A stretch of 64,000 nt of DNA from Campylobacter concisus (GTDB lineage Bacteria; Campylobacterota; Campylobacteria; Campylobacterales; Campylobacteraceae), in assembly GCF_003048535.1 (NCBI RefSeq), contig NZ_PIRQ01000001.1:124001-188000 (forward strand), in the 5' to 3' direction. Position 1 is the stretch's first letter; every line of letters starts with the position of its first letter. A model generated the notes under the pieces. The model saw only the letters and a program-made list of their open reading frames with translations. It did no database searches and was not told where the DNA came from. Position numbers and translations under genes: made by a program. Below, in pieces: positions 1 through 7,643 of this stretch.

Positions 1-1261
1 AAGGGATCTTTGGTGGAGAGAATTTAACGATGAAAATTTAAATTCTCTAGTAGAAAATGCACTTGAGAAAAATACAAATTTACGTGTTGCTTATTTAAAT
101 TTAGAGAAAGCAAAGGCAAGCCTTGGTATAGCTGAGGCAGATTTGCTTCCTGGTATAAATTTAAATGTAGGCTACGAAAAAGCAAAAAGTAGCGGTGAAA
201 CATATACTAAACAACCACAAACTCGTTATAGAAAATCAGATATAAATTTAGGATTAAACTATGAGATTGATCTTTGGGGTAGAGTAAGAAATAATGTAGC
301 AGTAGCCGAAGAAAGTCTAAATGCAACCAAATTTGACTACGATAGCGCGAGACTAAGTATCAGCTCAAGTGTTGCAAAAAGCTACTTTGCGTTAGTTTCA
401 TTAAATATGCAAGAAGCTGTGCTAAGAGAGACTCTAAAAACTTATGAAGATACACTAGCGCTTCGCAAAACACAGCTTGATCTTGGAAGCATAAATGAGA
501 TGACTTATTTGCAAAGCAAGGCAGCAGTAGAAAGCGCTAAGACCAATCTTACTTCTATATTAAATGCAAAGTCAAAGGCTATTACCTCACTAACTATCTT
601 GACTGGTAAAAGTAATAATGAAATTTTAAATGGAGCTGTTACTAGCTCACAAAATTTACCAGCTTCTCCCGAGATAAGTGCTGGCATTAGTTCTGAAATT
701 TTGCTAAGAAGAAGCGACGTGGCAAAGGCACTGGCTGATTTAAAAGCTACAAATGCTCTTGTTGGTGTTGCAAGGGCTGAGTATTTTCCAAGCATTTCAC
801 TGACTGGACTTTTTGGCTTTTCAAGTATTGATTTTGAAAATATCTTTGTTGGAAATGCCAATACATGGAGCATAGGTGGCTCTTTAGCACAGAAAATTTT
901 TGATTTTGGTAGGATAAAAAATAATGTTGCAGTGGCTAAAACAAATGAACAAATTGCCGCTGTTAATTATGAAGCAGCGGTAAAATCGGCTCTTGGTGAA
1001 GTAAGAGATGCGCTTGTTTCAAGGCAAAATGCAAAAATTTCTTTGGAACAAGTGAAAAATTTGCTAAAATCCCAACAAAGAATTTACTCGCTTGCTAAAG
1101 AGCAATATGATGCTGGCTATATTGGACATTTAGAGCTTCTTGATGCAGAGAGAAATTTGCTTCAAGCAAAATTACAAGATGTCTCAGCTAAGCTTGATGA
1201 GGTCGATAGTGCAGTCGAAGTTTATAGGGCTTTTGGTGGCGGTTTTAAGTTAGAAAAATAA
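1..1261 (+). CDS. cmeC: Outer-membrane efflux channel, CmeC/TolC family (5' truncated by window)
   Basis: The outer-membrane exit duct of an RND tripartite multidrug pump. The open frame runs from base 2 with no stop upstream, so the gene starts outside the window; the first internal ATG (143) is not the start. The visible part begins with WWREFND, typical of the mature N-terminal region of CmeC/OprM proteins. It then shows the two alpha-helical OEP repeats, including INLGLNYEIDLWGRVRN in the first and LAQKIFDFGRIKNN in the second, and a helical C-terminus with GYIGHLELLDAERNLLQAK. These paired 'DLWGR/DFGRI' turns mark the family. The partner cmeA and cmeB genes would lie upstream. Family call is firm; the symbol is by similarity. 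Confidence 0.88.
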   Translation, partial: RDLWWREFNDENLNSLVENALEKNTNLRVAYLNLEKAKASLGIAEADLLPGINLNVGYEKAKSSGETYTKQPQTRYRKSDINLGLNYEIDLWGRVRNNVAVAEESLNATKFDYDSARLSISSSVAKSYFALVSLNMQEAVLRETLKTYEDTLALRKTQLDLGSINEMTYLQSKAAVESAKTNLTSILNAKSKAITSLTILTGKSNNEILNGAVTSSQNLPASPEISAGISSEILLRRSDVAKALADLKATNALVGVARAEYFPSISLTGLFGFSSIDFENIFVGNANTWSIGGSLAQKIFDFGRIKNNVAVAKTNEQIAAVNYEAAVKSALGEVRDALVSRQNAKISLEQVKNLLKSQQRIYSLAKEQYDAGYIGHLELLDAERNLLQAKLQDVSAKLDEVDSAVEVYRAFGGGFKLEK

Positions 1262-1277
1262 TTAAAAAGGAGAGAAA

Positions 1278-1505
1278 TTGGGAACTAAGATATTAAATTT
1301 CTTGTTTTCTTGGGGTTTTTTCGTTTTTGCTATCGCTCTTGGCGTAGCATTATGGTTTGCGATAAATTACGTTGATACATTTAGGCTTGAGTCAAGCTTT
1401 TATGATATCGGTGAGATATTTATGATGGCGGCTGTTTTTTGTATCGCCTTTTATGTGATCGCAGCGATATTTGTTATTCCTATTAGAGCGATCAAAAAAT
1501 CTTAA
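1278..1505 (+). CDS. Small two-helix inner-membrane protein
   Basis: A 75-aa protein that starts at TTG, 16 bases after the efflux-channel stop, with a good ribosome binding site (AAGGAGAG) 5 bases before it. Two hydrophobic segments are visible, about residues 8-30 (LFSWGFFVFAIALGVALWFA) and 44-68 (IGEIFMMAAVFCIAFYVIAA), then a short basic tail (RAIKKS). No family recognised. Spacing suggests it is the last gene of the efflux operon; any part in efflux is inference only. Confidence 0.75.
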   Translation: MGTKILNFLFSWGFFVFAIALGVALWFAINYVDTFRLESSFYDIGEIFMMAAVFCIAFYVIAAIFVIPIRAIKKS

Positions 1506-1508
1506 TCT

Positions 1509-1537
1509 TTCATCTAGGGACGAAATCCTTAGATGAA
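1509..1537 (+). terminator. Hairpin closing the efflux operon (terminator-like)
   Basis: TTCATCTAGGGA (1509-1520) pairs with TCCTTAGATGAA (1526-1537) across a CGAAA loop, giving 12 pairs with one G-T. It sits just after the stop of the small membrane protein. No long T-run follows (ATTCTTGACTT), so termination strength is uncertain. The hairpin contains the ATG at 1533, which argues against that ATG being the start of the next gene. Confidence 0.5.
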
Positions 1538-1598
1538 ATTCTTGACTTCATTATGCAAAATTCTTAGATTTTTGATTATTTATTTTAAAAATTTATTT

Positions 1599-2222
1599 AT
1601 GAAATTTACCGCATTTATATTACTACTTCTAACAAGTATATTTTTAATAGCTTGCTCAGCTAATCAAGCAAATAAAAAGATAAGTAACTCTGAACTAGAA
1701 AACTTAGCTAAACAATATGGTGGAGTATATATATTTAATCAAAAATTTGTTGATGAGATAGAGAGAAGAGAAAAAGAGAGAAGCGATTATATGGACGATT
1801 TCTTTAAAAATAACAAAGGAAATTTTAAAAGATCTGACCTAGAAATCATGGATCAAAAACTCCCTCAAGCCCTCTCAAATGGTAAAAAATATTATACTAG
1901 TTGGATAGATTATGAAAGAGATACCGGTAAAAAAGCAGAAGTACCAGAAATTTATATAAATAAAATAAAAGAATTTATGGGCGAAAGCAACTATGATAAA
2001 TTTCCAAATTTCCCTATTTTAGTAATGTTTTATGAAGATAATAATCAAATAGTGCCTATTGAATTATCAATGTCTTATACATACTATAAAACCAAATATG
2101 GACTATTTGGAGATGAAGGAATGGGAATTAGATTTAAAGATGAAGAGCAAATTTTTATACCAGGTGGAAACAAATTCATTCTAACAAACAACAAATTCAT
2201 AAAAGCAAACAAGGACAAGTAA
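1599..2222 (+). CDS. Lipoprotein copy 1, candidate effector-immunity protein
   Basis: A 207-aa predicted lipoprotein. I start it at ATG 1599, because there the product opens with a lipoprotein signal (MKFTAFILLLLTSIFLIAC; lipobox LIAC, Cys19) matching copies 2 and 3. The in-frame ATG at 1533 lies inside a hairpin arm. Ser at +2 suggests outer-membrane sorting. The mature part starts SANQANKKISNSELENLAKQ, shared by all three copies, diverges in the middle, and re-converges at YGLFGDEGMGIRFKDEEQ and GGNKFILTNNKF. Unlike copies 2 and 3 it lacks the AAAGGA site and the shared leader, so translation may be weak. Family not recognised. An immunity role is inferred from its position before a lipase-like gene and from lipoprotein immunity proteins known for type VI lipase effectors. 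Confidence 0.7.
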   Translation: MKFTAFILLLLTSIFLIACSANQANKKISNSELENLAKQYGGVYIFNQKFVDEIERREKERSDYMDDFFKNNKGNFKRSDLEIMDQKLPQALSNGKKYYTSWIDYERDTGKKAEVPEIYINKIKEFMGESNYDKFPNFPILVMFYEDNNQIVPIELSMSYTYYKTKYGLFGDEGMGIRFKDEEQIFIPGGNKFILTNNKFIKANKDK

Positions 2223-2645
2223 GTGCAAACTAAAAAATCAAATAAAGAGCTAATAAATTGCTTTAAAGACTATATTGATATAGCTGATGCAAGTTATGCA
2301 ATGCTTCATAATGTATTTGAGAATGAAAGAAATGGACTTGATGAGCTTTATGATAAATGAAGTAAGTTATAAAAATACTTGAAATAAATTTTTATCTGCA
2401 TAATAAATTTTAATAAACCCCAAACAGCACATAATAAATTAATAATATTATAAATACAATAACAATAAAATATCCAAACTAAAATTTCAAACATAAAAGG
2501 ATAATCAATGAAATTTCTAGCTATAATACTCTTACTTCTAACAAGTATATTTTTAATAGCTTGCTCAGCTAATCAAGCAAACAAAAAGATAAGTAACTCT
2601 GAACTAGAAAACTTAGCTAAACAATATGGTGGAGTATATATATTT
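2163..2645 (+). repeat. Direct repeat, unit A of an 892-bp tandem duplication
   Basis: Nearly identical to 3054-3537, at an offset of 891 then 892 bases because of one inserted T. The unit runs from the 3' end of a lipoprotein gene (GGTGGAAACAAATTC) through the relic of the toxin 5' end and an AT-rich leader to about codon 46 of the next lipoprotein (ending at GTATATATATTT). I found only the T indel and a few substitutions. Confidence 0.9.
2223..2360 (+). pseudogene. Relic of the 5' end of the lipase-effector gene (copy A)
   Basis: It begins with GTG directly after the copy 1 stop and reads 45 codons (VQTKKSNKELINCFKDYIDI onward, ending DELYDK) before TGA. These codons match the first 45 of the 1183-aa gene at 4068 almost exactly. 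Homology stops sharply after GATAAAT: the intact gene goes on with TTGGTAAAG, the relic with GAAGTAAG. It is the left-over 5' end of a lost or displaced effector copy. The short frame could still be translated, but no separate ribosome binding site is seen. Confidence 0.85.
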
Positions 2646-3125
2646 GATGAGAAATTTGAGAAAGAGATAGAGAAAATAGAAGCTGATAGAAAAGAGCTAA
2701 GAAAAAATACAAAAGGTAAAGATTTAGGTGGCGGTCTTTATGCTGTTAATACTAAGTTGGTAGATGAAAAATTCCCTCAAACCCTCTCAAATGGTAAACC
2801 GTATTTTCTAGGCGGAACATCTAGTAAAATTTCACAAAGTTGTTATGAAAAAATTTATAATTTCATAGGTCATGAGAATTTAAAAAAATATGAACCTTGG
2901 ATATTTTCAAATTTATATTACAAAGATAAAGAGGATAATATAGTTCAAATTTCATGTACTGTAGTTTATGAAAGAGTCAAAACACAGTATGGACTATTTG
3001 GAGATGAAGGCAGAGGCTTTAGTTTTAAAAAAAATAGCTTTGAAAGTCTTGGTGGTGGAAACAAATTCATTCTAACAAACAACAAATTTCATAAAAGCAA
3101 ACAAGGACAAGTAAGTGCAAACTAA
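2508..3125 (+). CDS. Lipoprotein copy 2, candidate effector-immunity protein
   Basis: A 205-aa paralogue with an AAAGGA site 9 bases before ATG, a signal peptide and the LIAC lipobox (Cys19). Residues 1-46 are almost identical to copy 3. The central part (KGKDLGGGLYAVNTKLV, GHENLKKYEPWIFSNLYYKD) is clearly different, which fits different binding specificity. An extra T near the 3' end shifts the last codons relative to copy 1, giving HKSKQGQVSAN and a stop inside the downstream relic (11-base overlap). Function inferred from context only. Confidence 0.78.
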   Translation: MKFLAIILLLLTSIFLIACSANQANKKISNSELENLAKQYGGVYIFDEKFEKEIEKIEADRKELRKNTKGKDLGGGLYAVNTKLVDEKFPQTLSNGKPYFLGGTSSKISQSCYEKIYNFIGHENLKKYEPWIFSNLYYKDKEDNIVQISCTVVYERVKTQYGLFGDEGRGFSFKKNSFESLGGGNKFILTNNKFHKSKQGQVSAN

Positions 3126-3537
3126 AAAATCAAATAAAGAGCTAATAAATTGCTTTAAAGACCATATTGATATAGCTGATGCAAGTTATGCAATGCTTCA
3201 TAATGTATTTGAGAACGAAAGAAATGGACTTGATGAGCTTTATGATAAATGAAGTAAGTTATAAAAATACTTGAAATAAATTTTTATCTGCATAATAAAT
3301 TTTAATAAACCCCAAACAGCACATAATAAATTAATAATATTATAAATACAATAACAATAAAATATCCAAACTAAAATTTCAAACATAAAAGGATAATCAA
3401 TGAAATTTCTAGCTATAATACTCTTACTTCTAACAAGTATATTTTTAATAGCTTGCTCAGCTAATCAAGCAAACAAAAAGATAAGTAACTCTGAACTAGA
3501 AAACTTAGCTAAACAATATGGTGGAGTATATATATTT
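3054..3537 (+). repeat. Direct repeat, unit B of an 892-bp tandem duplication
   Basis: Second copy of the unit at 2163-2645: lipoprotein 3' end, toxin 5' relic, leader (about 147 bases of AT-rich DNA with TATTATAAAT as a possible -10) and lipoprotein 5' end. Both units carry the same deletion end point in the relic, so the relic formed once and was then duplicated. Confidence 0.9.
3115..3252 (+). pseudogene. Relic of the 5' end of the lipase-effector gene (copy B)
   Basis: A GTG-initiated 45-codon frame ending at TGA 3250-3252, identical in length and break point to the relic at 2223-2360. It differs by only a couple of bases (for example CATATTGAT for TATATTGAT, giving H for Y). Its first codons overlap the 3' end of lipoprotein copy 2. 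It also shares the codon reading R where the intact gene reads I (ENERNG versus ENEING). Confidence 0.85.
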
Positions 3538-4056
3538 AATCAAAAATTTGTTGATGAGATAGAAAAAAGAGAAAAAGAAAGAGAAGATCTAGCCAAAAAT
3601 TTAGGGAATAAAATAAGATCTAATCCTAGAAAGATAAAACAAGGTGATAAATTTATAACGATATATGATGTAGACATGACCTTGGTAAATCAAAAATTCC
3701 CTCAAACCCTCTCAAATGGTAAAAGATATTATACTCGTTGGATAGATTATGAAAACCAAACTGGCAAAGAAGCCAAAGTATCAGAAGTTTATATAAATAA
3801 GATAAAAGAATTTATGGGCGAAAGCAACTATGATAAATCTCCAAATTTCCCTATTTTAGTAATGTTTTATGTCAATGATAATGACAAAATAGTACCTATA
3901 AAACTATCAATGTCTTATACATACTATAAAACCAGATATGGCTTATTTGGAGATGAAGGAATGGGAATTAGATTTAAAGATGAAGAGCAAATTCTTATAC
4001 GTGGTGGCAATAAATTTATATTAATTAATGACAAATTTACAAGAGTAGAAAAGTAA
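3400..4056 (+). CDS. Lipoprotein copy 3, probable cognate immunity protein of the lipase effector
   Basis: 218 aa, with an AAAGGA site before ATG and lipobox LIAC (Cys19). This is the copy directly before the intact effector gene (11-base gap), so it is the best candidate for the cognate immunity protein. Its mature region is closest to copy 1 (YTRWIDYENQTGK, EFMGESNYDKSPNFPILVMFY) and has its own insertion (NKIRSNPRKIKQGDKF, about residues 70-85). A periplasm-facing lipoprotein is where an inhibitor of an incoming phospholipase would act. This is inferred from known lipase-immunity pairs; no domain was recognised. Confidence 0.78.
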   Translation: MKFLAIILLLLTSIFLIACSANQANKKISNSELENLAKQYGGVYIFNQKFVDEIEKREKEREDLAKNLGNKIRSNPRKIKQGDKFITIYDVDMTLVNQKFPQTLSNGKRYYTRWIDYENQTGKEAKVSEVYINKIKEFMGESNYDKSPNFPILVMFYVNDNDKIVPIKLSMSYTYYKTRYGLFGDEGMGIRFKDEEQILIRGGNKFILINDKFTRVEK

Positions 4057-4067
4057 AAGGATTTATA

Positions 4068-7000
4068 TTGAAATCAACTAAATCAAATAAAGAGCTAATA
4101 AATTGTTTTAAAGACTATATTGATATAGCTGATGCAAGTTATGCAATGCTTCATAATGTATTTGAGAATGAAATAAATGGACTTGATGAGCTTTATGATA
4201 AATTTGGTAAAGATAATGTTCCTGACAACATTGCAAATTCATATAGAAAAGATGAGATAGATAAACCTATTTGGAGATATGCGGATGGTATAACAAAAGG
4301 TGATGTTTTAAAATCAGATCAAAAAGATGAGAATAATAACACAATAAAAATTACTGGTGACCCTACTGCTTATGCTCTTTGTATTGAGGCCAGATTTATG
4401 GCAGATAAATTTGTAAAAAAACCTAATGCTAAACCTAATAAAAAACCGAAACAATTAGAAAACAATGTAAAAAGATTTATAACAACTCCAACTGATGAAA
4501 AAGGTGAAGCAATAGGAGATCCTTATATTTTTTATAAGGAAAATGATCTCTCCCCTCGCACAAAACTTTTTGTCAATCGCTATGAGCTAGTAAAGCACAT
4601 ACCTAATCAAAAATCAGGTTTTAGCTCAACTATATTTTATGATACGCTTAAGTCAAACTATATCATAGGCTTTAGAGGAACAGAGATGAAAATAAATGAT
4701 CTCTTAGATGATGCCTTTATGGCTATCACATCAAGAGCGCTTATGCAAATATCTGCTTTAAAATCACTTCAATCCTCTATGCAAGAAGCAATAAATTCTC
4801 ATAGTCAAAACTTAAGTGGTTTAGATAACACTGCCAAAGATATCATCCTATCAGGTCACTCATTAGGAGGTCATCTAGCTCAAATATATGCAGTAACCTT
4901 TAAAGATAGCGGAGTAAAAGAACTTTATACTTATAACGCTCCAGGAATTTATGGTGGTATATTGGCTTCAGCTTTTACTTGGAGCTTAAGGCTTCTTAGC
5001 TTTGTGGCTAAAGCCATAGCAAAAGGTGCAAGATGGATAGCAAGAGTCATAGATAAAGATGGCTTTATAGGAAAGATGGTAGGCTCAGTCTTTAACAAGA
5101 TAAAAGGTATGTTTGGCTTTAAAGATGATAAGAGCAGTGTAGATGAATACGTAGATGTAGTTAAAAATAATGAACAGGCTCAAAAGACTCTTGCAGATAA
5201 AAAAGTAAGCTCTAATATAAATAAAGCTAGCAAAGAAAAAGATATAGACATAGAGATACATCACGTAGAGAGCGTTAAACAAAGTATCAATAGAGATGAA
5301 GATAGCTTTTCAAAAGATGTAGCTGTTTTGATAGAACCTACCTTTTCAGTAATATCTGATCTAGGCTATAAGCTAGGCATAGATACAACTGGCGAAGTAA
5401 AGTATGAAAATACCGAGAATAGACACTTGGTGAATATATTAATTAGATCTCACTTTTTAAAAGAGAGCGTTTTGGTTTTATATATGTTGTGTTATCTCTT
5501 GGAAAACAAAGAAAATGAAGCCAAGATAGAAGGCAAAGATATAGCTGAAGCACTTGATTATCTAAATGAATATATCCAGTCGCTTAAATTTAAACTAAAA
5601 TGCATAAGATCGAAGTTAAATTTAGATGTAAATATAGATGATATAAGTGATGCTTCTATGCTAGATACGCCTTTATATATCTTTTATGCTTATTTAAATC
5701 TCTTTTACGAATATGGCAAATTTAGTGATGAAAATTTTAAGCAAGATATGGTCGGGTATATAATAGAAAATTTAGGCAGCAACATAGATAAAAATAGCAA
5801 CAAAGAAGCACATCTAGTAAAGATACTAGATATAGATGACCTAGATAAACTAGATGCGACAAAGATAGTAAGTGATGCTAGAGCTGGCGATATAGATATG
5901 CTAGTGGCTATTTGTGCTTTGAATTTATTTGTATTTGAAAAAAAGATAGATGTAAATGAACTTGGTAAATACTTCTCTTATAGCAAAAACATCTATAAAA
6001 ATATAACGATACTACGAGATAATAGAGTGGATATAGCGGAGGCTAGCATCTTCGTAAAAGATAGAATAGATATGCTAAAGAGCATAATAAATCTAAAATA
6101 TGCGGATCTAGTAAAGCTAAAAGAAAATGAAAATTTCTTGGCTAGCATAGACTCTAATGACATAAGCTCTAGCGATGAAGCCATAGTAATAGCTAATAAT
6201 AAATCCGCTCAAAATAACGATGATGTAGCTTACAACAATAAAGTAGCAACCGATGATATAAAAGCCCTTATGAATGAGAGCGTAGGAAGTATCTTTTATA
6301 AAAATAACGATACTCTTAGTGTAAGTGCAGTAGATAAAAGTATAGTCGATGTTGAGGTATTAAAGGAGATATTTAAGCTAGATAGTAAAAATATGAATCA
6401 AAGAATATATCTAAACTCTGCCCTTTTGTCTAAAGCCAATGAAGAGGAGGATTATCCACTTTATTTTAAAGATGAAAAATATAATAGTGATGAGAATATA
6501 CCTCTAAATTTTACTCATCAGCCAAGAGATGAGGATAAAGATATAGGAAGGCTAAATGTTGCTTATAGAAATTCTCAAGCAAATATATTAAATTATTCAC
6601 TATTAAATAAGAGTCTAAATATCAATCTAAAACCAATGAACAAAAAGACTAAAGAGGCTCTTTCAAATTTAAATCAAAGGCAAAATTTACAAAAAGATAA
6701 TCAATCTAAAGAAATTTCATCCACCGCGACTTCATGCCCTGTCATAGAGGATGACACTATTATTTGCCCACATGGCGGTCATGTGATCTTAAAAAGTAGG
6801 GCAGGCAGGAGTATAAGATCAGACGATCAAGGCGTGATACTTGATGTTGATTTTATAAACTCGCCGATAGTAGGCTGCTCAGCTAGGATCCCATGCGTCA
6901 TAGTAGCTTATGTACCAAGATCAGCACTTAGTCTAAAAAGCATGAATGATCACTACGCTGTAATGCAAGATCTAGTGCCAAACTGCCTAAGCAACACCGG

Positions 7001-7619
7001 CTCTTCGCTAAGGTGCATAAAAAAAGAGAATAAACTTAAACTAGAGCATAGTTTAAGTAATCCTATGTTTGAGAATAATAACCTTGCCGTACAAAATCCA
7101 AATTTAAATAAGCCATTGATCAGACTTCATATAAAAGCTTTTGCTTCCCAAATAGATAATCTTTTGGTAACTACCTATTATCTATTTGATAAAAAATTTG
7201 AAGATAAAAATGGCTTTGGCAAGATCAAACTCAATTTAGATGAGGGAAGAGACGTAGAGGATAAGAATTTAAAGGCTCTTTTAGCGGATAATTATGACGA
7301 TAAGCGTTACGACATCAAAGAATTTAAACTAAGATATGGAGTGGATAAACTGAATTTGATATTTGTAGTTCCAAAGAATTTTAGCTCTCTTGATAAAGAG
7401 AACTACAAAAAGGCAAATAGCCCGGAAAGCGGGGTAGGCTTTTTTGCCAGTTTAGATGAATTTAATAGTTCTAATATAGAAAAGAATAGACGTACTTACA
7501 CTTATGTTTTTATGTCTCCAACTGGAGCTAAAAGCATAGAGCTTGAGATAGCTAAAGGGCTAGATAGTGGCTATACAAATGACATAAATACAACTAGCTT
7601 TGTAATGCTTGTTAGTTGA
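4068..7619 (+). CDS. Large lipase class 3 / PAAR-like protein, candidate secreted phospholipase effector
   Basis: 1183 aa from TTG 4068 with an AAAAGGA site just upstream. Residues about 195-300 show a class 3 lipase fold: YIIGFRGTE (about 202-210) for the oxyanion loop, and the nucleophile elbow GHSLGG at 263-268 with Ser265, then YTYNAPGIYGG. I could not assign the catalytic Asp and His. A hydrophobic/amphipathic stretch follows (about 305-345). Around 890-983 lies a Cys/His-rich segment (Cys890, Cys900-Pro-His902-Gly-Gly, Cys937, Cys943, Cys973, Cys983) resembling PAAR-like spike-tip domains. The C-terminal 180 residues look beta-rich. There is no signal peptide, which fits export by a contact-dependent machine. 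The 5' end exists in two more truncated copies upstream. It is rich in ATA codons, unlike the core genes nearby. The lipase call is good; delivery route and PAAR role are inference. Confidence 0.75.
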   Translation: MKSTKSNKELINCFKDYIDIADASYAMLHNVFENEINGLDELYDKFGKDNVPDNIANSYRKDEIDKPIWRYADGITKGDVLKSDQKDENNNTIKITGDPTAYALCIEARFMADKFVKKPNAKPNKKPKQLENNVKRFITTPTDEKGEAIGDPYIFYKENDLSPRTKLFVNRYELVKHIPNQKSGFSSTIFYDTLKSNYIIGFRGTEMKINDLLDDAFMAITSRALMQISALKSLQSSMQEAINSHSQNLSGLDNTAKDIILSGHSLGGHLAQIYAVTFKDSGVKELYTYNAPGIYGGILASAFTWSLRLLSFVAKAIAKGARWIARVIDKDGFIGKMVGSVFNKIKGMFGFKDDKSSVDEYVDVVKNNEQAQKTLADKKVSSNINKASKEKDIDIEIHHVESVKQSINRDEDSFSKDVAVLIEPTFSVISDLGYKLGIDTTGEVKYENTENRHLVNILIRSHFLKESVLVLYMLCYLLENKENEAKIEGKDIAEALDYLNEYIQSLKFKLKCIRSKLNLDVNIDDISDASMLDTPLYIFYAYLNLFYEYGKFSDENFKQDMVGYIIENLGSNIDKNSNKEAHLVKILDIDDLDKLDATKIVSDARAGDIDMLVAICALNLFVFEKKIDVNELGKYFSYSKNIYKNITILRDNRVDIAEASIFVKDRIDMLKSIINLKYADLVKLKENENFLASIDSNDISSSDEAIVIANNKSAQNNDDVAYNNKVATDDIKALMNESVGSIFYKNNDTLSVSAVDKSIVDVEVLKEIFKLDSKNMNQRIYLNSALLSKANEEEDYPLYFKDEKYNSDENIPLNFTHQPRDEDKDIGRLNVAYRNSQANILNYSLLNKSLNINLKPMNKKTKEALSNLNQRQNLQKDNQSKEISSTATSCPVIEDDTIICPHGGHVILKSRAGRSIRSDDQGVILDVDFINSPIVGCSARIPCVIVAYVPRSALSLKSMNDHYAVMQDLVPNCLSNTGSSLRCIKKENKLKLEHSLSNPMFENNNLAVQNPNLNKPLIRLHIKAFASQIDNLLVTTYYLFDKKFEDKNGFGKIKLNLDEGRDVEDKNLKALLADNYDDKRYDIKEFKLRYGVDKLNLIFVVPKNFSSLDKENYKKANSPESGVGFFASLDEFNSSNIEKNRRTYTYVFMSPTGAKSIELEIAKGLDSGYTNDINTTSFVMLVS

Positions 7620-7643
7620 TAAATTTAAAGAGAGGGATCGTTC

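Noticed and set aside
143..145. ATG as start of the efflux channel gene
   Set aside because: The frame is open from base 2 with typical CmeC N-terminal sequence, so the true start is outside the window.
505..873. Long open frames opposite or across known genes (here antisense to the efflux gene; also at 42559-43083, 51586-52089 and others)
   Set aside because: Serine/leucine/phenylalanine-rich products with no start signals; they mirror the codon pattern of the real gene on the other strand.
1533..1598. Upstream in-frame ATG for lipoprotein copy 1
   Set aside because: It lies in a hairpin arm, and the added 22 residues would put a second hydrophobic stretch before a complete lipoprotein signal.
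2163..3537. Possible CRISPR array or insertion sequence at the repeats
   Set aside because: Only two long units containing coding sequence; no short repeat-spacer pattern, no terminal inverted repeats and no transposase.
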